Shown here: in pieces, positions 31,576 through 39,200 of the stretch
Position numbering within the stretch: the stretch's first letter is position 1
Layout of the letters: every line of letters starts with the position of its first letter
Origin: Streptomyces amritsarensis
GTDB lineage: Bacteria; Actinomycetota; Actinomycetes; Streptomycetales; Streptomycetaceae
DNA length: 64,000 nt
Direction of reading: 5' to 3'
Assembly: GCF_001953875.1 (NCBI RefSeq)
Contig: NZ_MQUR01000016.1
Location: forward strand, 1 to 64,000
The notes under the pieces: model-generated
What the model saw: only the letters and a program-made list of their open reading frames with translations
Databases searched by the model: none
Told to the model about the DNA's origin: nothing
Made by a program: the position numbers and the translations under genes

Positions 31576-33357
31576 TCAACGGATGTCGTGCGCCTGGAGC
31601 CAGATCTCCAGCGTCGCCACCTGCCACAGGGTGTTCGCCCCGCGCCGGGCACGGTGCCGGTTGGGCGCCGCGAGCAGTTCGTCCACGAGGCGTTCGTCGA
31701 AGATGCCGCGCCGGCGTGCTTCCGGGGCCTTGAGTGCCTCCCGTACGCGGGCCAGGACGGGCTGGGCCATGTGCCGCACCGCCGGGACGGGGAAGTAGCC
31801 CTTCGGCCGGTCGACGACCTCCCGGGGCAGCACCGTGCGTCCGACGTCCTTGAGCACGGCCTTGCCGCCCTGCGCCAGCTTCAGCCGCGGCGGACAGGCC
31901 GCTGCCAGCTCGACGAGGTCCTGGTCGAGGAACGGCACCCGGGCCTCCAGTCCCCAGGCCATCGTCATGTTGTCGACCCGCTTGACCGGGTCGTCGGGCA
32001 TGAGGGCATGCACGTCCATCCGCAGGGCGGCGTCGAGGGCGGTGGCCGCCCCGGGGGCGGCCATATGGGTGCGGACGAAGTCCGTGGAGGCGTCGTGGGG
32101 GGCGGCGAGGTCCGGGTGGACCATGGCCGTCAGGTCGGTGTGCGTGCGGTCGAAGTAGACGCGGCCGTAGGCGTCGGCCGCGCCCGTGCGGGGGGCGGAG
32201 GCGATCTGCGGGTACCAGTGGTAGCCGGCGAACACCTCGTCCGCGCCCTGCCCGCACAGGACGACCTTCAGCTCCTTGGAGACCTGTTCGGCCAGCATGT
32301 GGAAGGCCACGGCGTCGTGGCTGACCATGGGCTCGCTCATGGCTCCGATCGCTGCCTCCAGGGCGGTGGGTAGCCGGTCGGAGGGGATCAGGAACTGGTG
32401 GTGGTCGGTGGCGTAGCGACGGGCGACCAGGTCCGAGTAGCGGAATTCGTCGCCGTCCTCACCGTTCTCCTCCTCGAAGCCCATCGCGAACGTCGGGACG
32501 TCGTCGTGTCCGTCCTCGGCGAGCATCGCCACGATCAGGCTGGAGTCCAGACCTCCGGACAGGAGGACACCCACGGGGACGTCCGCGACCGTACGCCGCC
32601 TCACCGCGGTCCGCAGCGCGGCCTGCACCGCCTCCCGCCAGGCCACCGGGTCGTCGCCGAGCTCGCTGTGCCGGGTGTACGAGGGCTGCCAGTAGCAGTG
32701 GTCGCGGCTGGTGCCGTCGGGCTCGACGACCCGCACGGTGGCCGGCGGCACCTTGCGTACGCCGGCCAGTACCGTGCGGGGCGCGACCACCGTGCCGTGC
32801 CAGCTCAGGTACTGGTGGAGGGCCACCGGGTCGATGGAGGTGTCGACTGCGCCCCCCGCCAGCAGGGCGGGCAGGGAGGAGGCGAAGCGCAGACGGTCGC
32901 AGTCCTCGGTGACGTACAGCGGCTTGATGCCCAGCCGGTCACGGCCCAGGACGACACGGCCCGTGTGGTGCTCGGCGACGGCGAAGGCGAACATGCCGAC
33001 GAAGAATTCGACGCAGTCACGGCCCCACTCCGCGTAGGCCTTCACGACGACCTCGGTGTCGGAGTCCGAGAAGAAGCGGTAGCCGTGCTTCTCGAGTCGC
33101 GCGCGCAGTTCGCGGTGGTTGTAGATGCAGCCGTTGAAGACCACCGTGAGGCCCAGCTGAGCGTCGACCATGGGCTGTGCGCCCCGCTCCGACAGGTCGA
33201 TGATCTGCAGGCGCCGGTGGCCCAGGGCGACGGCCGCCTGGGACCAGATCCCTCTGCCGTCGGGTCCCCGAGGCTCCATCACATCGGTCATGCGTTCGAC
33301 GGCGGCGAGGTCGGGGCGCCTCCCGTCGAACCGCACCTCTCCGCTCAGACCGCACAT
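31576..33357 (-). CDS. Glutamine amidotransferase of the N-acetylglutaminylglutamine-amide (NAGGN) type, asparagine-synthase family
   Basis: The 593-residue protein starts MCGLSGEVRFDGRRPDLAAV with nucleophile Cys2. It has the glutaminase signature RGPDGRG, FNGCIYNHRELRA and GRDRLGIKPLY, then the synthetase PPi loop LLSGGLDSS. Wording such as FDGRRPDLAAVERMT and DTSIDPVALHQYLSWHG fits the NAGGN amidotransferase branch better than AsnB. NAGGN is an osmoprotectant dipeptide. The usual partner, the ATP-grasp/acetyltransferase synthetase, is not in the window. The ribosome site is weak. Confidence 0.82.
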   Translation of the reverse strand: MCGLSGEVRFDGRRPDLAAVERMTDVMEPRGPDGRGIWSQAAVALGHRRLQIIDLSERGAQPMVDAQLGLTVVFNGCIYNHRELRARLEKHGYRFFSDSDTEVVVKAYAEWGRDCVEFFVGMFAFAVAEHHTGRVVLGRDRLGIKPLYVTEDCDRLRFASSLPALLAGGAVDTSIDPVALHQYLSWHGTVVAPRTVLAGVRKVPPATVRVVEPDGTSRDHCYWQPSYTRHSELGDDPVAWREAVQAALRTAVRRRTVADVPVGVLLSGGLDSSLIVAMLAEDGHDDVPTFAMGFEEENGEDGDEFRYSDLVARRYATDHHQFLIPSDRLPTALEAAIGAMSEPMVSHDAVAFHMLAEQVSKELKVVLCGQGADEVFAGYHWYPQIASAPRTGAADAYGRVYFDRTHTDLTAMVHPDLAAPHDASTDFVRTHMAAPGAATALDAALRMDVHALMPDDPVKRVDNMTMAWGLEARVPFLDQDLVELAAACPPRLKLAQGGKAVLKDVGRTVLPREVVDRPKGYFPVPAVRHMAQPVLARVREALKAPEARRRGIFDERLVDELLAAPNRHRARRGANTLWQVATLEIWLQAHDIR

Positions 33358-33590
33358 GAGGCACCTCCGCCCGCCTCGACGCCTCGGGACGCCCGGGCAA
33401 CCCCGCTGCTCTCGGCGGACCAGGTCGCGTACACCATGCTTCTGCACTCCTGTGCCGGTTCGGCCTGACCCTGCGAGCCGGTCCGAACGGGCGGTCGACA
33501 TGTCGGGCGTCTGCCCGGCCTGGCGTCTCGCAAGCGGGCGCTTGCCCGAAGGAAGCGGGCGCGGCGCTCATCGCCGCCGCGGCCGCGCCT

Positions 33591-33791
33591 TCACCGCGCA
33601 CCGCCACCGTCGGCGGGTGCACGCCGGGACGCCGCGCCCGGCCCCGAGGCCCCGCCTGCCGGGCGCACCCCCTCCAGGAGACCGAACATCTCGTCGATCA
33701 CCTTCCGGAAGTCGATCCACGGAGACTTCGCCCGGTCCGCCTCGTCGACAGAGGTGTCGGTCGGGCTTCGGCCCGCTCGTTTCGAGGCCAT
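33591..33791 (-). CDS. Small hypothetical protein
   Basis: The 66-residue product (MASKRAGRSPTDTSVDEADR) has one amphipathic helix, WIDFRKVIDEMFGLLEGVR, and a Gly/Ala/Arg-rich tail. GAGGTG 4 bp before ATG 33791 is a good ribosome site and supports expression. It is divergent from the DUF6233 gene at 34042. No function is recognised. Confidence 0.5.
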   Translation of the reverse strand: MASKRAGRSPTDTSVDEADRAKSPWIDFRKVIDEMFGLLEGVRPAGGASGPGAASRRAPADGGGAR

Positions 33792-34028
33792 CGTCCACCT
33801 CTGGGATTCGTCGGCCGGCTCTGCGCCGGGCTTCCTCGCACACGTCGCGCGTGTCCGGGGCGTCTTCCCCCGCGCCGGCGGTTCATGCCGGACAGGGGGC
33901 GGGCCCACCGGGCAGGCCGGGGCGGTCCGGAGGACTCCGCCCGCGTGGGCGGGCGTACATGGCGCGCCGCGAGGCCTGTGCCGGAGAGGCGCACCCGCAG
34001 TGGCCCGAAGGTGTCTGGCCGCCGGGCA

Positions 34029-34034
34029 TAGAAT
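34029..34034 (+). promoter_or_regulatory. Possible -10 element for a leaderless DUF6233 transcript
   Basis: TAGAAT ends 7 bases before ATG 34042, and no ribosome site precedes the ATG. Both points are consistent with transcription starting at the start codon. Confidence 0.4.
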
Positions 34035-34041
34035 AGAACAC

Positions 34042-34380
34042 ATGTCCGAGTTTCCGCCTGATCTGCTGCGCCTGGGGACGATCGTGACGTACCTGCGCCA
34101 CGAGCTGGGCCGGGCCGAGCGCGCGCTGGCCGCCGCGGAGGCGACGGCAGCCGCGGCCGCGGCCGCACGAAGCCGCCCCCGTCCGGACGCGCCGGCGTGG
34201 GTGATCGAGCAGGGCATCGGGGACGGGCGTCCGCCGGTCAGCGTCCACGCCGGCGACTGCTGGGACCGCGGCAGGCGCTGGCGACCGCTGAGCGCCGAGG
34301 AGGCCCGCCGGGCGCTGTCCGAAGGCGTCATGGCCTGCACCCACTGCCGCCCCGACACGGCTCTCGGCGTGATCGACTGA
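34042..34380 (+). CDS. DUF6233-family protein
   Basis: The 112-residue protein has an N-terminal helical part (LRLGTIVTYLRHELGRAERAL, then Ala-rich) and the conserved DUF6233 C-terminus: WVIEQGIGDGRPPVSVHAGDCWDRGRRWRPLSAEEARRALSEGVMACTHCRPDTALGV. The CxHC-like pair and HAGDC suggest metal binding. The family is confined to Streptomyces-like organisms and of unknown role, often present in many copies per genome. Confidence 0.85.
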   Translation: MSEFPPDLLRLGTIVTYLRHELGRAERALAAAEATAAAAAAARSRPRPDAPAWVIEQGIGDGRPPVSVHAGDCWDRGRRWRPLSAEEARRALSEGVMACTHCRPDTALGVID

Positions 34381-34626
34381 CGCTTCGCTGCGCGGACGAG
34401 CCTGTCGAGGCGGATGGCCGGGCAGTTGGACCGGCCTCGTCTCCCCCGGCCGGGCGCCTGTGCCCCGATCGCCCCCGGCGGCTCGGGGAACGACGCCCAC
34501 CCCCGCAGGCCGCCGCCGGGAGCCGCCGCCCCGGGGTCGGGCTGCCTCGGCACCGGCTCCGCCCCGCACCCGTGCCCGCGGGCCCCTCTGGCCCTTCCGG
34601 CGCAGACGTGGCACCCTCGAAGGTAC

Positions 34627-34788
34627 CCAGCCTGGTCTGGTGGGAGACCCCGCGCTGCCTGATGGTCACCGGCAAGTGGCCGTCCAGAAGGTACGGGTGG
34701 TCTCGCTCGGCTGTGCGCGGCCCGTATGCCGCGCGCTTGACGGCCTTCTCCGCCCCGAATCCGGGGAGCCGACCGTAATGGGCTCCGA
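34627..34788 (+). ncRNA. Candidate structured RNA leader, copy B, upstream of a STAS gene
   Basis: It starts CCAGCCTGGTCTGGTGGG and ends with the hairpin GGAGCC/GGCTCC (34763-34788) 20 nt before ATG 34809. Blocks shared exactly with copy A (15054-15211, minus strand) are listed there. The unshared parts differ by substitutions and small indels rather than by codon-like changes. The first hairpin is GGTCT-GGTGGG-AGACC (34634-34649); the competing segment is GGTCTC (34699-34704). No SigB-like box is seen immediately upstream in this copy. Confidence 0.6.
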
Positions 34789-34808
34789 TCGAAACGGGGC
34801 GTTCACGC

Positions 34809-35135
34809 ATGTACCCCCCCTTGGATCTCGGCGTTGCCGTGAGCCCCGGCAGGACGGTCCTGACCGTCGGCGGTGAACTCGACATGGACACCGCGCCGCA
34901 CCTCACAGAAGCCTTCGACCTCCTCGACCTGCACCAGCGCCTGATCCTGGACCTGTCGGGCGTGACCTTCATCGACTCCTGCGGCCTCAACACCCTGCTC
35001 ACCCTCCGCCACCGCGTCAGCCTCACCGGCGGATCCCTGGAACTGGGCGGGCTGCCCGATCAGGCCCTGCGCCTGCTGGACCTCACCGGCACCCGCCACC
35101 TGTTCACCCTCCGGGCCGGCTCCGCGCGCGTGTGA
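34809..35135 (+). CDS. STAS-domain anti-sigma-factor antagonist
   Basis: The 108-residue protein is RsbV-like: VLTVGGELDMDTAPHLTEAFD, LILDLSGVTFIDSCGLNTLLTLRHR with phospho-site D56-S57, and LRLLDLTGTRHLFTL. It is the closest relative in the window of the STAS protein at 14722-15033, with which it shares the leader element. It is followed by a second STAS gene and an anti-sigma-type ATPase on the same strand. Confidence 0.9.
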   Translation: MYPPLDLGVAVSPGRTVLTVGGELDMDTAPHLTEAFDLLDLHQRLILDLSGVTFIDSCGLNTLLTLRHRVSLTGGSLELGGLPDQALRLLDLTGTRHLFTLRAGSARV

Positions 35136-35288
35136 GCGTTCGCGCGGAAGGATCGCGCCCGGCGGGCCCGGGCTCGTGGGTCCAAGGTCCGTTTGCGAAC
35201 ACGTGATCTTCGTTTCGTGGCTTTCGGCGGACGCGCTGCGCCTCGTACGGTCAGTCCGGTCAGATCCTCTCGGGTTCCAGGAGGCAGT

Positions 35289-35609
35289 GTGCAGACGCCC
35301 CAGGTGACGGTCAGGGCCGAGGCCGACGGTGTGCGGGTGGTCGTCTGTTCCGGCGAGTTCGACCTGGACACCACGGGGCTGCTGGTGGAGGCCTGCGACG
35401 TCAGACCGGTACCGGCCGGCCTCCTGGTCGTCGACGTGCGGCAGGTGGCCTTCGGCGACTCCAGCTTCCTCAATGCCCTGATCCGGCTGCGCAACACCCG
35501 CCCCCTCGCCCTGCGGGGCCCGCTTCCCAAACAGCTGAGCAGAATGATGGAGATGACCGGCGCGCTGCCCCTGTTCGACGTCCGCGACAGCACCGAACAG
35601 GCAGGATGA
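35289..35609 (+). CDS. STAS-domain anti-sigma-factor antagonist
   Basis: The 106-residue protein reads VRVVVCSGEFDLDTTGLLVEACD, LLVVDVRQVAFGDSSFLNALIRLR (phospho-site D57-S58-S59) and LSRMMEMTGALPLFDV. AGGAGG lies 5 bp before GTG 35289. Its stop overlaps the ATPase start as ATGA, so the two are translationally coupled and probably form a cognate antagonist/kinase pair. Confidence 0.88.
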   Translation: MQTPQVTVRAEADGVRVVVCSGEFDLDTTGLLVEACDVRPVPAGLLVVDVRQVAFGDSSFLNALIRLRNTRPLALRGPLPKQLSRMMEMTGALPLFDVRDSTEQAG

Positions 35610-36064
35610 ACCGCTGGGTGGAGCGGGGGCGGAATCTCTTGCTTCGCCTGGGGCAGCCGAGAGGTATGAGGCCCCACATCGGCAAGCCGAATGCGCCGAC
35701 CGGGATGAGCTGTGCGCAGGCGAGGGAGAGCGCCCGCCGGATCCTGGCCGAGCAGGACGCGCCCGCGCCGCTGGTCGCCGACGTCCTGACGGTGGTGAGC
35801 GAGCTCGTCTCCAACGCCGTGCGGCACGCGGGAGGGGTCACGGACTTCCGGGTGACCGTCCGGCCCGACCAGGTCGTCGTCGAGGTGTCGGACGGCTCGG
35901 CGCTCCTGCCTCACCTTCGGCCGGCCTCCCCGCACACGCCCGGCGGCTTCGGATGGCGGGTGGTGAAGACTCTCGCGCCCGGCACGTTCGTCCGGTCCCA
36001 CCGCAGGGGAAAGACCGTCATCGCGGCCCTCCCCGTCCCCACCGTCCGCCCGCCCGCTCCCTGA
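35606..36064 (+). CDS. RsbW-like ATP-binding protein (anti-sigma kinase type)
   Basis: The 152-residue protein is a GHKL ATPase: N-box VVSELVSNAVRHAGG, G1 VVVEVSDGSALLP, G2 GGFGWRVVKTLAPG and a final RRGKTVIAALPVP. It is coupled by ATGA to the preceding STAS gene. The region upstream of the ATPase core (about 1-35) is Arg-rich. The sigma factor it controls is not in the window. Confidence 0.87.
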   Translation: MNRWVERGRNLLLRLGQPRGMRPHIGKPNAPTGMSCAQARESARRILAEQDAPAPLVADVLTVVSELVSNAVRHAGGVTDFRVTVRPDQVVVEVSDGSALLPHLRPASPHTPGGFGWRVVKTLAPGTFVRSHRRGKTVIAALPVPTVRPPAP

Positions 36065-36251
36065 CCCCGGTCCTCGACGCCCGGTCCGCGAACCGGAACA
36101 CGCACGCGGGAGCTGGAAAAGTGCTCGGCAATTGACAGTTGGGGTCCGACCGAACCGACTTGCGAGGGATGATGACCGGGACCGGCCCCCGGGCGAACCG
36201 GCTCCCCCAGGCCCGGCTGCGCGGGTGCTTCGTTCCTTCCAAGGAGTCCCG

Positions 36252-37013
36252 ATGAACAGGTCGCACCCCCGGCCCGAGCTCTCCAGGCCGGCCTTCACCG
36301 CCGTATGCGCACTGGTGGTCGTGGGCGTGGCCGCCGGGCCGGCCGCTGCGCACGCCGGGGTCACCGCCTCCGACCCGCGGGCGCTCGCCGAGAACGTCAC
36401 GCTGTCCTTCACCTCCGAGGCGGAGTCGGACACCGCGGGCATCGCAGAGTTGCGCGTCGTGCTCCCGAAAGGCATCGCCCCGGACGCGGTGACGCTCAAG
36501 GACGCGCCCGAGGAGTGGAAGCTGACGGCCACCCCCGAGGGTTACACCATCGGTGGCCCGGCCCTGGCCACCGGCACCGATGCCGAGTACAGCATCACCG
36601 TGCGCCAACTGCCCGACGAGAGGTCCCTGGTGTTCAAAACGCTGGAGACGTACAGCGACGGCAAGATCTCCCGCTGGATCGAGGTGCCCACCGACGGCGA
36701 GAAGGTCGACAACCCCGCCCCCGTCCTGGAGTTGAGGGCCGCGGCCCCCGGAGCCGAACTCATCGCCCCGAGCCCGTCGCCGTCCCCGACTGTCCACGCG
36801 CCCGCGACTGGGACTGCGACTGCGAGCGGCGTCCCGTCTCCCGGGCAGTCAGCGGCCCCGCCGCCTCCCGCCGCGTCCGCGAGCGCGCAGGCGGCGGGTG
36901 CGGAGGAAGCCGGCAGCGGTACCGGTGCCACCGCCGGTGTGGTCGCGGCTGTGCTCCTGCTCGCCGCCGCCGGCACCTTCGGGTGGGTGCGGCGCAGCCG
37001 TGGCCGGGTCTGA
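36252..37013 (+). CDS. YcnI-like DUF1775 copper-handling protein, membrane-anchored
   Basis: The 253-residue protein has a Sec signal peptide (cleavage after PAAAHA). Mature His-Ala-Gly-Val-Thr provides the N-terminal His typical of YcnI copper binding. A DUF1775 domain (FTSEAESDTAGIAELRVVLPKGIAPDAVTL) is followed by a Pro/Ser/Ala linker and a C-terminal membrane helix (VVAAVLLLAAAGTFGWV) with RRSRGRV. AAGGAG precedes ATG 36252. It converges on the CopC-CopD gene, consistent with a copper-uptake pair. Confidence 0.88.
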   Translation: MNRSHPRPELSRPAFTAVCALVVVGVAAGPAAAHAGVTASDPRALAENVTLSFTSEAESDTAGIAELRVVLPKGIAPDAVTLKDAPEEWKLTATPEGYTIGGPALATGTDAEYSITVRQLPDERSLVFKTLETYSDGKISRWIEVPTDGEKVDNPAPVLELRAAAPGAELIAPSPSPSPTVHAPATGTATASGVPSPGQSAAPPPPAASASAQAAGAEEAGSGTGATAGVVAAVLLLAAAGTFGWVRRSRGRV

Positions 37014-37077
37014 CACAAAGGCCCAGGGCCGTCCGCCGTCCGCCGTCCGTCGTACGGCATGTGCGGCGCGGCGGGGT

Positions 37078-38994
37078 CTACGTGATGCGGACGGTCTCAC
37101 GCACGGTGACCTGGTCGATGTCGGTGGTGCGCACGGTGATGTTCAGCGTCCAGGCGCCGGGCGTGGGCAGTTGCAGGTCGTAGGCGGCCCAGTACCCCTT
37201 CTGGTTCTTGAGTCCGCCGTCCAGCGGACCGATCCCGAGGTCGTTCTGGGTCAGGGTCAGGCGGAGTTCGGGGACGGTGGCGAAGCCGCCGTCCGCGGTG
37301 TACACGACGGCTTCGACCGTGTTCTGTCCCACGCGTCCCGGCTCCAGCGTGATCTGGACGGTGCCCTTCTGGTTGGCCGTCCCCATGTCGAACGGGACCG
37401 TGACCACCTTCGTCTGCGGCTCCGCGGCGGTGGCCGTCGCCGCCGTGTCGGCGGCGCGGCTGGGCTGGGTCCCGGTGAGCAGGGTCGTGATCGCCAGGAC
37501 CACGACACCGAGTGCGGCTTCGACGGCCACGGTACGCCGCAGCCTGCGGCGGTGCGCGCCGCTCGCCGGGGCGGACGGCCCGGTGCCGTCCCCGTCGTCC
37601 CCCGGCTCCCCCGCGGCCGGTTCGTGCGGCGGCGTACCGTCGGCGGCGGGTACCGGTGAGGGCGGCGTCGGAGCGCCGACCGTCTCCACGATCCTCACCC
37701 GCTCGGGCTCGGGCACCGCCTGCCCCTCCATGGCGGCCGACGGCACCTCGTGATCGAGGCGGGCCGCCCAACGGCGGGAGACGAACGCCACCCCCAGCAC
37801 CACCACGACCGCCGCGAGCTTCACGGCGAGGATCCTGCCGTACGACGTGGTGGAAAGGGCCTCCCAGGAGCCGACCTGACGCCAGGACTGGTACATCCCC
37901 GTGGCGACCAGAACCGCGACAGCGCCGAAGGCCAGGGTGGAGAACCGCCCGACCGCGGACGCGGGGACGTCCGGGCCGCCGGGGTCTCGCCGCCGCAGGA
38001 CGGTCACCAGCGTGATGAGGCCGCCCAGCCAGACTCCCATCGCCAGCAGGTGCAGCACGGCCACGGGGATCGCCAGCGGCACCTGGATGCCCGCGGAGGC
38101 ATGCTCCGCGGCGGCCCAGGTCGACGCCATGGCCAGGGCGAGTCCCGCTCCGACGACACGGACACCGGTACCGAGGTCGGCCGGCGTCGTTCCGTCGTGC
38201 TGCCGGTCCAGCCGTGAGGCCGCACGCCTCAGCAGCACCGCGGCGCCCGCGAGCAGCACGAGCCGTACGAGCAGTGCGATCCCGGGCCTGCCGGTGACGG
38301 TTCGACCCAGCTGGGACGGGTCGAAGGCCGATGTCAGCGCTCCGGCCGTCTCGTACGGGCCGCGGAGCAGCAGGAGGGCCGCGGTGGACGCCACCAGGGC
38401 CACCCAGCCGACTGCCAGCACTCGGCGTACCGGGCGGACCGCGCGTGCGGTGGGCCAGCACACCAGGACGAAGGCGACAGCCCCGACCAGCAGGGCCAGT
38501 CCGCTGTAGGCGACGTGGCGGAGGATGCCGTACAGGCGGCCGGCGGCGGTGTCCTCGATCGAGCCCGTCGCCACCACGGCGGCGGTGCCGGAGGGTTTGC
38601 CGATGGAGAAGATGAACGCGCCCGAGATCGGGTGGCCGTCGGCGGAGACGACGCGCCAGGCCACCGTGTAGGTGCCCTGCGCGAGCTCGTCCGACAGCTC
38701 CACCCGTGCGGTGTTGTCCTTGCCGTCCACGTGCTGGGCCGGGCGCGGGTTGACCCGCTCGTTCTGCGGGGACAGCACTCGCAGCGAGTCCTCGGAGAAG
38801 CCCACCGACTCCGTGAAAGTGAGGGTGACCTGCTGGGGGGCCGTGCCGAGGATGCTGCCCTCCGCAGGATCGGAGCCCTTGAGGGCGGCGTGTGCGAAGG
38901 CCGGGGCCGCCCCGCCGAGGACCATGGCGAGCAGGGCGGCGACCAGCGCCAGGGCCGTCAGTGGGGTCCTCGCGTGAGGCGATCCGAGGCGCAT
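37078..38994 (-). CDS. CopC-CopD fusion (YcnJ-like) copper transport protein
   Basis: The 638-residue protein has a signal peptide (cleavage APAFAHA). A CopC domain follows with the N-terminal His and DGHPISGAFIFSIG near 125-140. Then come eight or so membrane helices of the CopD domain (about 155-410; LLVGAVAFVLVCW, LHLLAMGVWLGGL), a Pro/Gly/Asp-rich loop, one more helix and a C-terminal extracytoplasmic beta domain (FxVxG-like, TLEPGRVGQNTVEAVVY). It moves copper across the membrane. It ends 65 bp from the YcnI-like gene, tail to tail. Confidence 0.9.
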   Translation of the reverse strand: MRLGSPHARTPLTALALVAALLAMVLGGAAPAFAHAALKGSDPAEGSILGTAPQQVTLTFTESVGFSEDSLRVLSPQNERVNPRPAQHVDGKDNTARVELSDELAQGTYTVAWRVVSADGHPISGAFIFSIGKPSGTAAVVATGSIEDTAAGRLYGILRHVAYSGLALLVGAVAFVLVCWPTARAVRPVRRVLAVGWVALVASTAALLLLRGPYETAGALTSAFDPSQLGRTVTGRPGIALLVRLVLLAGAAVLLRRAASRLDRQHDGTTPADLGTGVRVVGAGLALAMASTWAAAEHASAGIQVPLAIPVAVLHLLAMGVWLGGLITLVTVLRRRDPGGPDVPASAVGRFSTLAFGAVAVLVATGMYQSWRQVGSWEALSTTSYGRILAVKLAAVVVVLGVAFVSRRWAARLDHEVPSAAMEGQAVPEPERVRIVETVGAPTPPSPVPAADGTPPHEPAAGEPGDDGDGTGPSAPASGAHRRRLRRTVAVEAALGVVVLAITTLLTGTQPSRAADTAATATAAEPQTKVVTVPFDMGTANQKGTVQITLEPGRVGQNTVEAVVYTADGGFATVPELRLTLTQNDLGIGPLDGGLKNQKGYWAAYDLQLPTPGAWTLNITVRTTDIDQVTVRETVRIT

Positions 38995-39200
38995 GAACAG
39001 TCAGTCTCCGAAGTGGCGGTCGGCAGCGGCGGCACACAGGAGATGTGGACGATAGTGCGGCCGCTCCCAGGGCAGGGCCTGTTGCGCAACTTCGGCTAAA
39101 GGGCGGATCGGAAGACCGCTGCTCGGAGCGGATTGCTGTATGGAGCGGAGCGGGCCGCGGCCCGGGCGCCGGTCGGCGGCGGGTGGCCGTGCCCGGAGCA

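Noticed and set aside
36065..36251. TTGACA-like element at 36132 as a clear sigma-HrdB promoter for the DUF1775 gene
   Set aside because: ATTGACAGTTG is present but no acceptable -10 lies 16-19 bp downstream.
39001..39200. Possible gene fragment between copCD and crtU on the minus strand
   Set aside because: A short frame is open beyond crtU, but there is no start, ribosome site or family similarity.
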